Positions 20,304 through 31,366 of a stretch of 64,000 bases of DNA are shown here, in pieces (position 1 is the stretch's first letter; each line of letters opens with the position of its first letter). Location of the stretch: contig JASISA010000026.1 in NCBI GenBank assembly GCA_031771865.1, positions 1,798,001 to 1,862,000 on the forward strand, written 5' to 3'. Made by a program: the position numbers and the translations under genes. The stretch is from Nothophaeocryptopus gaeumannii (taxonomy: Eukaryota > Ascomycota > Dothideomycetes > Mycosphaerellales > Mycosphaerellaceae). The notes beneath the pieces were generated by a model that saw nothing but the letters and a program-made list of their open reading frames with translations, ran no database searches and was not told the origin of the DNA.

Positions 20304-23300
20304 CTACGACTCGCCCATCTCCCGTAACTTCTGCTGCTCCTCCGGCGTCAGGGCATTGAACACCTCTCCAAAAGCAGGATTATTACCCTGCTTCCGGAAG
20401 AAGTTCAAAAGATACTGCTGCGTCTCATCATCTTTGCCGCGAGCAGTAGGGCCATCCTCTGCACCGAGAGCCATGAGTTGGGACTTCGTCATGCCCGAAC
20501 CAAGGTCGAGAAAGTCATTTGGATCATCTTCCCAGTCATCATCTCCATCGTCATCATCGTCGAGCTCCGCGGCGGCTTTTGCGTCTAAAGCACGTGCAGT
20601 GCCGGCTGCTGAGAGGAGCTCTTCGACGAGCACTTTGATGATTTTGAGCTGTGCTGGGATGATTGTGTATTGGTCTGGTTGTTGACGAGCGCGCGAGCGT
20701 GTCATTATGCGTCCTGATTCTGGCACGATGAGATCGCCCTTGACTTGAATCTCGGCAAGCCTAGGGTCGCTGAGCTCGTAGAGCTTCGATAGGGAGACGA
20801 CGCTGTGAGTGGTTAGTGATGGTTGTTTCGTACATGCACAGAAGGCGATACTTACTTCTGCCTGATGTCCTCGTATCCTGCGAAGTTGATAGAGTTCTCC
20901 AGCCACTTGCTGATAACCACCTGCAGACCATTCTGCTCGCCAATTCGGATATCAGCAAGAAAGCCTACAACCTCTTCAGCCGAAATCAAGGACAGACGAG
21001 CGAAGACTAAGATCAAGCTCTGGATGAATTGCGCCTGCGTAGCCGAGCCTAAGCGAACGGCGACGGCTTGCAGCAACTGCGGCAGGTAAGGGCCAAGCTT
21101 CTGCGAACCAGCCTTCTCGACAAGCTCGGCAGCGAGTCCACCCACCTCAGCGGCTCCGTTATCATCAACAGATGGATTGAGGAGTCGATCGATGATGATA
21201 AGAAGGACCTCGAGGCCACCCTTGCCAGCCTGATTTTGGAAGTTAAATACTTGGTTCGGGTCATGATGGAGCATGTGCTTGACTGCGGCTGTGGCGGATT
21301 TGAGAAGCTCGTCATCTTGAGAGCCAAGCAGCAGTCGATTCAGTCTCGGCATGACGGTGATCACGAAGCCTTGCGGGAGAGGTGTCGAGCCGTTCTCTGC
21401 TAGCACTGAGAGCAGCTCTGCCGCCAGATTGGCCAGCGCATCCTCCTCTGTCAGTGTTGCAACGTCGAACGCACCCATCAGAGAAGGCAGGACCTTCTTG
21501 GCGAGCTGTGCATATGCCTCTGGACCGGCCTCTGCGATCGTGCTTCCGATCTCTTCAAACGTCTCTGCAACTAAGAGAGCAATTTGGAAGTTCGTCGCGC
21601 CTCGGCTTGCAACGGTAAAGAGGAGATCTATTCCACCACCTGTGAGGCACGTCCGCGTGTCGAGAAGAATGGCGTCTCGAAGCGTTTCGATGATTGTAAT
21701 CAAGAGGTCGTCGCTGTCATCAAGGTCGCTCAGATCTTGAGTGTTGAGGAAGTTGGACAGCGCCGTGACGATGTCTGACTGTCGTTGGAGTGTCACAGCC
21801 GGAGGCAGAGACGCCAGATAGTATTGCAGGGCACGGATGCAGGAGACCTTGACAATCTCAGACTCATCACCAGAGATAGCTTGCAAAGATGCCTCCATGA
21901 AAGAAGCGGCAACCGGCTGCAGTGCATCGCCTGATGTGCGTGTTAAGCTTCCTGCAACCAGGTACCCTCTTGCTCGGAGGAATACCGGCTCTTCTTGCAT
22001 TGCGAGCTTGATGAATTCGACGTAGCCGTTCGCTGCCTCAGGTCCGATCTGCTTTTCGACGTCTAGAAAGTCGCCGAGCAGTTGGTTAAGCAGATAAAGA
22101 GCGGCCTCCTTAGCCTTCCAGCCTGCTTTCTCAGAGTAGAGCGAGCGAGTATACCCAAGCAGAGCTTCTACAGTAGCGGTGTTGAGCCACTCGCCCAGCT
22201 TGATGACCAGGTCGCCGCAGGCCGAGCGAGGAGTGTAATTCGCGGTCACGTTGACTTCCTCCGATAGGAAGACGTTGACATCGATGTCCCACATACCTTC
22301 TTCTTCGTTAGTGATCTGTGCGTACGCGACCGCCACTTTCATGACATCTGTTATCCAGGTCGCGCCTCCAGATTGTGCTTGGAGTTGCTGCTCCAACTCT
22401 TTTCGTACTGGCGGGGCTCGGAGACATGCCTGCATGAAGTCGAGTTCCTCCAGGACGAGAAAGTCTAATGTATACGGTAGCCCATCAGCATCCTCCAGTC
22501 TTCCCTGACGATCGTCTTCAATATACATCTGATAATACGGAGCCTGCAGGGAGGACAGCTCCTGCCATGTTGCAGAAAACAAGGCTGGGCTGTGCGGAGA
22601 GAGCATTTGTGCGAATAACGTCCGAATGCGCATCAGAATCTTCACGACTTGCAGCTTGAGCGCAACACAGCCTCGATAATGTTCAGCAGAGCCATCCTCT
22701 TTGCTCTCTCGTCCTTCCGGGGGTGAAGGTGGTAGTGGCGACTTCACGGTTTCGATGAAGAATGGAATCCAGCCGACGACTGTCTCCTCCGCAAAAGCCT
22801 TCACGGCCGCTTTGTGATCCTCCATGACCATTTCCAATACGTCGAAGCAAGATCTGAAGACAGAGACGGCCAAAGCACGGAGCGTGGGTTTGCGGTTCTC
22901 GCTGACGGCTACATCGTAGACGACTTGTACGAGATCCCGGCCGACTTTGAAAAACTGCTCCTCGTTGAAGCAGTCCTCTACCAGATCATTCAAGACTTTC
23001 AAAGCTCCGTGCAGTTGGACGTCCACGCCAGAGGCTACGACGTTCATTACAGTCGGAAGAAGATCCTGCCACTCGTCTGGAAAGTCGTTCGTGGCGATCT
23101 TGCTCACGACCAGACTTGCGGCCGCCTTGATCTTTCGCTCATCTCGGCCGCTGAGGGATAGATCGAGAAGTTGTTGCCGTGTCTGAGCTTTCTTGCCCTC
23201 GTCCGTATAAAGTTGGCCACCAAATTCATCGAAGTTGGTAGACCAGCATGCTAGGACGAAGTTCTTCAGCACGTACAAGGCTGCTTGACGCACATCCAGT

Positions 23301-23513
23301 GGCACATCGTTGTGCGCACCAATGGAGAGGAGCACAAGTGGAAAGTCCGGGTCTGCGTATTGTTGCTTCAATTGCCTGGTGCGTGTCAGAATTGTTGGAT
23401 AGGTCACGCGGTAGATGGGCCGTGTCTTGAAATACTCACCACTCAGCATTCTTGCGAGTTGACTCTTGAGGAGACTGCGTCTCGGTCAAGAGACGCACCA
23501 GCTGTTCCTCCAT
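20304..23513 (-). CDS. KAP114: Importin-beta family karyopherin, Kap114 / importin-9 type
   Basis: Nuclear import receptor; Kap114/importin-9 carries TBP and histones H2A-H2B. Exons 23513-23440, 23375-20856 and 20802-20304, with 64- and 53-nt GT-AG introns, total 1030 aa, the usual family length. The N-terminus MEEQLVRLLTETQSPQES, then QLKQQYADPDFPLVLLSIG and PLDVRQAALYVLKNFV, is the importin-beta N-terminal (Ran-binding) region. HEAT repeats fill the rest. Intron 2 splicing joins FAGYEDIRQNVVSLSKLYEL. Near the C-terminus is an acidic loop (LDDDDDGDDDWEDDPNDF), as in importin-9, followed by the YLLNFF and LTPEEQQKL end. It is divergent from REV7 with a 455-bp shared promoter. Confidence 0.9.
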
Positions 23514-23968
23514 GGCGTCCAATCATCCAGTGTCCTCCAAAAGATTAAGATATCAAACGCCAGGAGCGACGCCTAAGCGTTCCGCGTCTCAATCTGACGG
23601 ATCGGACCAAGCGGCTTCGAGGATCCTTCCAATCGGTGAGTCGTGGGTATTTGAAGAGATTCGTGTGATGTAGTAAGCCAGTACTTGCCTAGCTATACCG
23701 TTTCCGAAGCTGAGTGAGTCTGATGTTGTTGTCTGTCTTCAAACGGCGAGAGTTTCCATCAAGATCTGCAGATTGACTCCGGCCTTGCACGTGTCAACGC
23801 GTTTAGCTTGGCGTCGCGGGCCGCTACCTTTTCGTCATCCCGCCGTTGCCGCTGAATCCCTGCACGCGTTCTTTCCTTCATTCCAAACATTCAACTTCTC
23901 CAACACTTTCGAAAGCTCAACACAGACCTGAACGAAGCACGACTGTTGGAGTGGCGACGAGATGTGGC
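23514..23968. promoter_or_regulatory. Divergent KAP114/REV7 promoter
   Basis: 455 bp between two divergent start codons, so both promoters lie here. No TATA box or other clear element is seen. The plus-strand frame entering REV7 has no ATG before 23969. Confidence 0.5.
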
Positions 23969-24667
23969 ATGGCGAATGATCAGCCAACGTTCCGGGCCTT
24001 TGTCACGGCTTTCACGGACTTCTTGACAGTAGCAATACATACAATCCTGTACGAGCGTGGCATCTACCCTTCGACTTCCTTCATTTCAGCGAGAAAGTAC
24101 AACTTTGCTGTCCGCCAAAGCCGGCACCCCAAAGTATGCGACTGGATCAATGATGCAGTCACCGCCGTCGAGAATGAAGTGCTGAAGGGCTCTGTTGAAC
24201 GAGTGGCAGTCGTAATCTACAGCAAGCAAAACAACCCTCTGGAGAGAGTAGTCTTCGACGTGTCGCGCTTTCCACGCGTGCCAGCGCCTGAGCTGGATAT
24301 ACCTTTGGAAAGGATCGAAGCCGATGGATCGAAGTCCAGTATTCTACCATTATTTGATCTTGAGGAGCAACTTCGGGCCACTATGAGCAGGCTGTCAAAC
24401 TGCAGTGCCAGCTTGAAAGCATTACCAGCTGATTGCACATTCACGGTGGCAATTGAGCTGAAGGCTGACGGCGAGGCACCTATCGCCCATCCTCAACCGT
24501 GGATACCAGCTGAAGTGCAGAGCAGAGACAAGGGAAAGGCACCTGCGAACCAGAAGCGGACGAAGCCAGTGAGAGCCGTGACAGCCGGTGAAATGTCATT
24601 TGAGACTTGGGTTGAAGAGCTGGATGAGAAAAGTGCGGCCGATTTCAGTCAAAGCACATCCGGATGA
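23969..24667 (+). CDS. REV7: REV7/MAD2B HORMA-domain protein
   Basis: Accessory subunit of translesion DNA polymerase zeta (with Rev3). In the family it binds partners by a HORMA safety-belt loop. Single exon, 232 aa; the ATG at 23969 is the first in frame. HORMA hallmarks: FVTAFTDFLTVAIHTILYER with YP directly after it, then VRQSRHPKVCDWINDAV, the ERVAVVIYSKQNNPLERVVF beta hairpin, and a C-terminal DCTFTVAIELKAD strand. The C-terminus adds a low-complexity region and an acidic end. MAD2 itself is the alternative, but the RGIYP and HPKVCDWI blocks are Rev7-like. It converges with the GNAT gene, with only 7 bp between the two stop codons. Confidence 0.88.
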   Translation: MANDQPTFRAFVTAFTDFLTVAIHTILYERGIYPSTSFISARKYNFAVRQSRHPKVCDWINDAVTAVENEVLKGSVERVAVVIYSKQNNPLERVVFDVSRFPRVPAPELDIPLERIEADGSKSSILPLFDLEEQLRATMSRLSNCSASLKALPADCTFTVAIELKADGEAPIAHPQPWIPAEVQSRDKGKAPANQKRTKPVRAVTAGEMSFETWVEELDEKSAADFSQSTSG

Positions 24668-24674
24668 GCACGAA

Positions 24675-25825
24675 CTAGCCGACTGCGGCATCGAAGATCG
24701 CGTACACGCCCTTCTGCGACAAGCCACCTTCACTTTGCTCTGACGGAGCGTTGTTGTCCACCCACATGCGATAATACTCAACGCCTGCAGGCTGCCAGCC
24801 GAGGTCGTCAAACAGCTTCACCGCGCCAGCATTTCCTCCCCAGACCTCTGTTACGAGACTTCCATCGCTGGCAATCTTCTCCTCTGGCCATTCATTCATG
24901 GCTTCGTTTGGCAGAGGCACTTTCTTGATGGCCGACGGTGTTGCCAGCTTCATTGCAGCAATCAGAACAGCGTTGGCAGACGCAGCGTCATCGGCGTAAA
25001 CTGGGCCAACTCGGATTCCTCCAGAACAGCGTCTGGTCACGGCCCAGGCCTTTAACTCACTCAGCAGCTTTGGGTTCGCGGTCGAGACAACAGCCACACC
25101 ATCCACATCTAGGCGATTGAACATGTGCTTGTCGCTCCACAGGTCCGGACGGTCGAAGCCAGTATATTTCAGCTCGTGTTCAGCAAGTAGCTCTTGTGGC
25201 ACATTCCTGATGTTCGTAAGGATGTATCCCGATGGCACAACCACGTCCGGAACAGGCTCTTTTGCTGCCAACGGACGGACCATGATGCGAATGGTACCCA
25301 ATGGCGACGAGACGAACTTTCTCCGCTCATCTGCCATGCAGTTAGTGAAATTCCAGATCACGCGACTTGGATTGAACTTATAAGTGGCTTTCTGCTCCCT
25401 TACTCCATCCAGACCCTTGACTTTCGTTCCTCTTCTCTCGAAGTCCTGCTCGGCAGCCTTGAACAGCTCGCGTCCCAGGCCCTTGCCACGGTGCTTCTCA
25501 TCGATGATGAACATGCTGATCCAGCCGGTAGAGTTCTTGTTGATCACTGCAGCAGCATGGCCGACAGGTTTGCCTGTAGACTTCTCGACCAACAAGATCA
25601 TGCCATATCCTTTGCTCGGATTCATGTAGGTGTCGAGGTCATAATACCCACGATTCTGCCTGCAATCAGCACTGGCCACGGCTTCTAGGGCAAAATTTTC
25701 AGTGCGCCTACCCATCCAAGGACTTGCATGAAACTCCACCAGACATCTCTGAACTCGTCCGTGTTCTGGGCTGGCCGGATCTCATACTTTTCGTCGGAGT
25801 AAAACACTGGACCTGCGGAAGCCAT
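24675..25825 (-). CDS. GNAT-family acetyltransferase with a YitH-like C-terminal half
   Basis: Probable acetyl-CoA-dependent N-acetyltransferase of unknown substrate. Exons 25825-25712 and 25655-24675 with a 56-nt intron; the acceptor at GGCAG, not the earlier TTGCAG, keeps phase, giving 364 aa and the join MQVLGWNRGYYDLDTYMNPS. The acetyl-CoA pyrophosphate loop is DEKHRGKGLGRELF (consensus Q/RxxGxG). The preceding strand is GHAAAVINKNSTGWISMFII. The second half (RRCSGGIRVGPVYADDA, then GGNAGAVKLFDDLGWQP) resembles the C-terminal domain of YitH/HolE-type acetyltransferases. It converges on REV7 with 7 bp between stops, so the 3' UTRs must overlap. Confidence 0.85.
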
Positions 25826-26251
25826 CGTGTCGAAGCAATGCGCGCCCTTGAAATTCGGGCCGGCAGGTTGATATACAGAAGTGAAGAGCTGTGGCAGTAG
25901 AGCGACTGAGATGGATTCGCTGAGTCCGCATTGGGAATCGCGCCTTCCCATTCACACAGCGGCAAATTCTCATCGCCAAGACCACCCTAGACCGGTTGCT
26001 GTCAGCCACTTCGGTACCTGGTGTGACAACGAGCTCTTCTTGAAACTATCTGGGATTGGATGCGGCCGACGGGCAGGCACAAACCGACGTCCATTGGTCT
26101 ACTTTCTGCTATACTACAGACTGCAGGTGTCAATCTGCAGAGCACCCCGCCATGGAGTGTCCGGATCTTTCAGCGATCATGCATACCAGGATGTCTTTCA
26201 ACTTCACCATCCCTCCGGACGTAGCATTTGGGTCGGGTTCCCGCCAGTTTA
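25826..26251. other. Spacer between GNAT and the second SDR
   Basis: About 425 bp, presumably the GNAT promoter and the SDR 3' UTR. Plus-strand ORFs of 83-124 codons here are not credible. Confidence 0.4.
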
Positions 26252-27183
26252 TTAGAACTGCACACCATTGCAGAGCGCTCCATCAGCAGTTAAGTTGGCT
26301 CCACTGATGAAGCTGGCTCGATCACTCGCCAGGAATACAACGGCTGTCGAACAACGTTAGCAACCATGCAAGCGAGATCCAGTGTTCGTACATACCATCG
26401 GCAATCTCTTCGGGCTTGCCCATCCGACCCATCGGATTAAGAGCCATCTGGCCTTTGAAGAAGTCCGGCATGTTCCTCTCCATATCACCCCACGCGCCGT
26501 CTTCAAAGTAGATGTTCCCTGGAGCATCGTCAGCACAACCTCACCACATGACTTTCTTCGAAAAATACATACCAGGGCTCAACGTATTAGCCCTCACCCC
26601 TTTCGGCGCCAACGTCTTCGCCAATCCCGCCGTATACCTTATCAACCCGGCCTTCATAGCACCATACGGTCCCGCTCCCGTGAAATCCACATCTCTTCCC
26701 GAAACAGAGGAGATATTAACAATGTTTCCTTTCGACTTTTCGAGATGAGGGAGCGCTGCTTGGATCAGGTAATACGTCCCCATCAGATCTGTCCTGAATG
26801 CGATTTCCCAGTTCTCGATGGAGTCTTCGATTGAGAGGGAAGAAACATTCGCGACGACCACATTGATCTTCGAAGATTCTTTGGCGATGGAGGAGACCCA
26901 TTCGTCGATCTTGGACTTTTGGGTTACGTCTACGACGGCGCCGATGGCTTTGGCGTCCGGGAAGTCTATGGAGTAGGTTTCGTTTGCGGCTTTGACGTCT
27001 GCGGCTGTGCGGGAGCAGAAATGGACCGTGGCGCCTTCTTGTAGGAAGGTGCGCACGATACTGCGGCCGATGCCTTTTGTTCCGCCTGTGTTACCGGTCA
27101 ATGCGTGTCATTGAAATTATGGGATGCTTGTTAGGGCACTTGCCGGTCACGAGGACGACTTTTTTGTCGAGGCCGAGATACAT
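26252..27183 (-). CDS. Short-chain dehydrogenase/reductase with a GC-AG first intron
   Basis: Four exons: 27183-27144, 27085-26573, 26518-26396 and 26343-26252, total 255 aa. Intron 1 (58 nt) begins GCAAGT, not GT: only this GC donor, with acceptor ACACAG, restores the Rossmann motif VVLVTGGTKGIGRSIV. Introns 2 (54 nt) and 3 (52 nt) are ordinary GT-AG and restore LSPGNIYFEDGAWGDMER and GKPEEIADAVVFLASDRASF. Catalytic residues: Ser in NISSVSGRD and YGAMK (YxxxK). The usual NNAG is replaced by ANVS, as in some gluconate-5-dehydrogenase-like or 3-oxoacyl-reductase-like fungal SDRs. The substrate is unknown. The C-terminus TADGALCNGVQF is normal for the family, so the gene looks intact. Confidence 0.9.
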
Positions 27184-27754
27184 CTTGCGTGGGCTGCGAA
27201 TTCTTGTCGGTGGAATAAGCGGATGTTCGTATATCAGAAAGCGACTCTCAATGGCCGATATATATCAAGGCTGATATCGGATCACAGATAAAGCAATATT
27301 CGCTCGGGTTGTGCCTTGCAGCTACGTCAAGGTGGAGCTCTCCCTGGCTGCTGTGCGGTTACAGTACGTAATGAGGCAAGGCTACGCTGGTAGAGATTCG
27401 AATGAAGACAATTGAGCAGGGAAGATTTCTCTGTTTCGCAGCTGTTCTGTTGTATGCAGCGCATATATATGTATGTATACAGGTCGTTATCGGTCCCAAA
27501 GCCTCCCGTCCTGGGTGGCCTCGAAGGATTGCACCTTCTACTCTTGTCGCCCGTCAAGGGTCTTCGGACGTAAGACAATCGCTTGCTAGAAATGCTGTAG
27601 CAGTATTGGATATCTCCTAGTATAGTCGTGAAATCGTCAGAACATTTCTGTACAATGCCGTCTCGCCTCCATCCCGATAGCGAGAACGAACCTCTCCATT
27701 AATCCTCTCTCCCTTGCCCTTCTTGCTCCCCATCGTCTCGTATCCCTCCTTCCT
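27184..27754. other. Spacer between the second SDR and SYN8
   Basis: 570 bp with no supported gene. The part near the SDR start is AT-richer (CGATATATATCAAGG around 27258-27272), which could serve as its TATA region. No tRNA-like A and B boxes were found in a deliberate look. Confidence 0.4.
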
Positions 27755-28546
27755 CTACTTGAGCACTATGATAAGTAATACAAGTATAATGATAAGTATA
27801 GCAATCGTGACCCAATTCCAATTCTCTTTCGCCTTCCTCGAAATCGTCCCCAACCTCTTCTGCGCCCCCGTCAACTGATTCGAATGCCGGTCTACTCCCC
27901 GTTCCACATCATCCAGTAACTCCACTTGCTCATCCAGTTCATTCCCCATTTGCATCCCCAAAATCCTCTGCCTGCCTATACTTTCCCCCAAGGTATCTAA
28001 TTGCGCATCTTGATCCGAGAGGACTTGTTTGTGGTAGGCGTGGATTTGTAGATTGTCCATGTTACTTTGATCGGGGGCTTCGGGCTCGTCGCGATAGCGT
28101 TCTTGGCCGTTGGAAAAGAGGGCTGTGCGGTTCGCGGTATTCTCTTCGTCTTCGGAATTATCGCGGAATCGGACGTTTTTGTTGCTTTGACTGCCTATCT
28201 GGCGCCCGGGTCTAGACTGTGCGGCGGCGAAGTCTGATGCTAAGGAAGGGTTGTTCGGGCTCTTGACCTCTGCGGATGGAGGCGCAGAGCCGTGAAATTG
28301 GGTGTATAGCTCCTCGTATTGTTTCCGTAAGCGCGCGAGGTCGGATGCATCGTCTTGGGGTTCGTCGAGGTCTTGTTGTTGGCTTTCGAGTGATTCGATG
28401 CCATCTTGAAGTTGTGATAGAGAGCGCTGAATGTGGTTGTCTTGCCTGTTCGGCTCGAGGTTCAGGCTTACGGCTCGTTGGCGCTCGAGGAGGGAGAGTT
28501 TGAGGTGATCGGCTAGCAAGAATAGCTGGCGGGGTGAAGTCGACAT
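27755..28546 (-). CDS. SYN8: Qc-SNARE, syntaxin 8 / Syn8 type
   Basis: Endosomal t-SNARE, single exon, 263 aa. An N-terminal helical region (residues 5-85, with coiled SLSQLQDGIESLESQQQDL) precedes a polar linker. The Qc SNARE motif at about residues 170-238 (HKQVLSDQDAQLDTLGESI, then ILGMQMGNELDEQVELLDDV) has zero-layer glutamine near residue 207. It ends in a tail anchor (about residues 246-262, TIAILIIILVLLIIVLK) with almost nothing after it, so it is inserted post-translationally into endosome or late-Golgi membranes. Tlg1 is the other Qc candidate, but the start PRQLFLLADHLKLSLLERQR fits Syn8-type proteins better. Confidence 0.85.
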   Translation of the reverse strand: MSTSPRQLFLLADHLKLSLLERQRAVSLNLEPNRQDNHIQRSLSQLQDGIESLESQQQDLDEPQDDASDLARLRKQYEELYTQFHGSAPPSAEVKSPNNPSLASDFAAAQSRPGRQIGSQSNKNVRFRDNSEDEENTANRTALFSNGQERYRDEPEAPDQSNMDNLQIHAYHKQVLSDQDAQLDTLGESIGRQRILGMQMGNELDEQVELLDDVERGVDRHSNQLTGAQKRLGTISRKAKENWNWVTIAILIIILVLLIIVLK

Positions 28547-29377
28547 GGCTGCTGTGGTAGGGCGTTATTGTCCTCGTTGGGAGAGGTATGCAGGCGCTCG
28601 AATATAGAAGCACGGGCGCTGGTTATGGCGGTGCCTGCATGCGGTCGAGAAGGTGAGATGGGGCCGGGGCGCCGAGTCGGGAGGGAGCGCGAGTCGTGTC
28701 CGTTTCTTCGGTATTCCAAGAGAAGTCTCCAAGCAGTCGGAACGACTCAGATGCCCAAGTCAAGCTTGGGCTGGCTTGTCTGACTCTCACGATATGATAG
28801 AGGAATGGTACGCGGGGAGCTGAGAGGTGGCACGTGCGCTTTCTTCACCTTCAAGGATGCCCCCAGCAATGACCTCCACCTTTCGGTGCACGAGCACGCT
28901 GGGATCAGTTTCACGACGTCCACCATTCGCTGTCAGCCACCTCCAACAGGGGCTCGCCAAAGAACAATAGTCCTGTGTATAGATTCGGAACCAGCTCCGG
29001 GCGGCGGTGTTGGCATTCAGCGAGAAGGCATACTGTGTGCTGCACATCATAGGAGGCATCACACGCAGAAACATAGCGACTTGCGTACCCGTAAGCATAC
29101 CGAAGTCGCATAGCCGCCGCAACTTCCAAACATTGATCGCTATCCGGGATTTCGCGCACGGCAACTCGCATAGCTCCTTAATACAGTATCCCTATTACAT
29201 CGCTTGAACCGGCTTGGATCCAGAATCCAGTCCGCTCCTCCGGTATATCTACCTACTGCACCTCTCCGTCGCGAAGCTGCACTGCGATCGACCCCAGGAT
29301 CTGTATGAGACACTCGGTCGGGACATTTGCCATTGTACGGCGCCACTACTGCGCGTAGCAGTACTTACATCTCCACA
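28547..29377. promoter_or_regulatory. Divergent SYN8/RING-gene intergenic region
   Basis: 830 bp between divergent starts. Several ORFs of 60-125 codons overlap in opposite frames without domain-like sequence. Nothing specific is recognised apart from its being a shared promoter region. Confidence 0.4.
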
Positions 29378-31186
29378 ATGTCGAGATCGCCCCGCGAGTT
29401 CTTTAGATCAAATCGGAATTCTGGCTCTCACTCCACTTTCTCTCAAGCACACAGACGAACAACTTCATATGGAGGTAACTCGCTCCAGCCGCAGCCTTCC
29501 GAAATCCCACAGCCGCAGAGAAGTCTGTCTACAAGCAGAAACATGGCGTCCAGCAGCACACCCGCCCAAGTGACCATGCGGGGTATGGAGAGGCTGGAGA
29601 AGCGTAGGACCATGGAAGAACGGAACTTCCTGAAATCGAAAGCGAGATCACAGAACCTGAATCCGCCCGTGGACTTACGATTGCTCGACTATGTCACTGC
29701 CTACGATGATAATCTCATGTGCCCGATTTGTCGATGCCCATTCGTGGATCCTGTCATACTCACCGAATGCGATCACTGCTTCTGTCGAGACTGCATACGG
29801 CAGACCTGGACCACTTCAAGCAATTATAATCCTCTTGGCCCGAAAGGCGACTGTCCATCATGTCGAACACCTGCGAGACTGGGTCCGCGATCAGCCACGG
29901 GCAAGATCCTCAACAACATTCTCGACGACATGATCGTGAAGTGTCCCAAGGCTGACGAAGGCTGCAAGACTCAACCGAAGCGTGGAGACATACAAGATCA
30001 TATGAACATATATTGCGGCTATGCTATGGTTGAGTGCCTCGAAGACAAGTGCGAGTTGCCAGTGCGACGGAAAGACTCCACCCAAGGCTGCTTGCACTAC
30101 CCTGTCAGCTGCTTGGCTTGCCACGACGAGATGCAAAAGTGTCATCTGGAGACTCACTGGACGTCCACATGCTTGGATCGAGAGATGCTTTGCGACCTTT
30201 GTGCAACGAAAGTTTACTACCGCGAGTTGGGTGACCATAAAGCGAAGCTCTGTCCTGCCACGAGTGTACCATGTCCTGGGCAAATGCTAGGGTGCACTAC
30301 GCGAGGCATGAGGTCTCAGATTGGGAGTCACGCGAAGACCTGTACGTTCGCGAAGATGGCACCGATGTTCACCACCATGAAAGATCGTATGGACGAGCAG
30401 GAGACGGCTCAGAAGCAGATGAGCCGGAAGTTGGAGGTGTTGGAGAGTGGCTACTCTGCCATGCATAGCGTATTATACCCTAGATTCGACGATCCAGATA
30501 AGACCAGCGCAGATCCAAGCTCGATACCGTTGCTTCGCGGCCATGGCGGGAGTAGCTGGACGCTCGCCGCCGATGCTGTATCGCCTCTCGAAGAAGGCGA
30601 CCTTCCATTCGGATCCCTGTCAGACTCGCCTAACACCACACGCTCTCATCACACAACTTCTCACGACCATCCTTCCCGCCCAGGACCCGAAGTACCCGGC
30701 CCTCGCCCCACCGACATCCCAGATTCCTACACCATCGACTTCGACCTCGCATCCCCCTTCCCGCCTCCAGCAACCAACGGCGGGCCGTACGTCTCCCCGC
30801 TCCACCACCTCCTCTCCATGCATGAATCCCTCCGTGACGAAATGTCCCGCGTCAACACCGCCCTACAAGAACTCGACGGCCGGAATTCCATGCAAATCCT
30901 CAATGAGAATATCCGTACGCGAGAGGAAATCACCTACATGGGCGCACAGGTTGCGGGGTTGAGTAGGCAGGTCCATTGGTTGACGAGTGCGCAGTTGCAG
31001 AGGCAGAGTAGGAGTGGGACGCCCGGGACGGCAGGGAGCTCAGAGATGGCTGCTGCTGGGGCTGGGCCGAGTGTGGAGGCGGCGATTAATAGTGCTGTGA
31101 GGGGCGCTGCGAGGATTGTCAATGCTGGGAGGGATGAGATGGTTATGAGGAGGGGGGCTAGTGAGGAGGGGAGGACGAAGCTGTGA
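29378..31186 (+). CDS. RING-finger, TRAF-type zinc-finger protein (probable E3 ubiquitin ligase)
   Basis: Single exon, 602 aa; the ATG at 29378 is the first in frame. A Ser/Arg/Gln-rich N-terminus is followed by a C3HC4 RING at residues 115-162 (MCPICRCPFVDPVILTECDH, Cys and His at 115, 118, 131, 133, 136, 139, 159 and 162). Then come Cys/His-rich TRAF-type zinc fingers (about residues 185-320, including CGYAMVECLEDKCELPVRRK). A coiled-coil segment (MFTTMKDRMDEQETAQKQMS) and a low-complexity region lead to a second coiled coil and an Ala/Gly-rich tail. The layout is that of fungal TRAF-like RING proteins, which in the family act as ubiquitin ligases; the substrate is unknown. It converges with the PT-domain gene, with 180 bp between stops. 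Confidence 0.82.
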   Translation: MSRSPREFFRSNRNSGSHSTFSQAHRRTTSYGGNSLQPQPSEIPQPQRSLSTSRNMASSSTPAQVTMRGMERLEKRRTMEERNFLKSKARSQNLNPPVDLRLLDYVTAYDDNLMCPICRCPFVDPVILTECDHCFCRDCIRQTWTTSSNYNPLGPKGDCPSCRTPARLGPRSATGKILNNILDDMIVKCPKADEGCKTQPKRGDIQDHMNIYCGYAMVECLEDKCELPVRRKDSTQGCLHYPVSCLACHDEMQKCHLETHWTSTCLDREMLCDLCATKVYYRELGDHKAKLCPATSVPCPGQMLGCTTRGMRSQIGSHAKTCTFAKMAPMFTTMKDRMDEQETAQKQMSRKLEVLESGYSAMHSVLYPRFDDPDKTSADPSSIPLLRGHGGSSWTLAADAVSPLEEGDLPFGSLSDSPNTTRSHHTTSHDHPSRPGPEVPGPRPTDIPDSYTIDFDLASPFPPPATNGGPYVSPLHHLLSMHESLRDEMSRVNTALQELDGRNSMQILNENIRTREEITYMGAQVAGLSRQVHWLTSAQLQRQSRSGTPGTAGSSEMAAAGAGPSVEAAINSAVRGAARIVNAGRDEMVMRRGASEEGRTKL

Positions 31187-31366
31187 GGGAGTATGTCTGC
31201 ATGGTGGATGAGGCTTGTCTGTTTGATAAATCTAGCGAGGAGTTTTGCTGTGAATCGTGGAATTGGTGCCTTGGTGAGAACCGAACCTTGAGAACCTTGC
31301 TATTACAATGATGCAAATTTTATCCCTCCTCTCCTCTCCTCGTTTCTCATCTCCTACTTTCCACCC

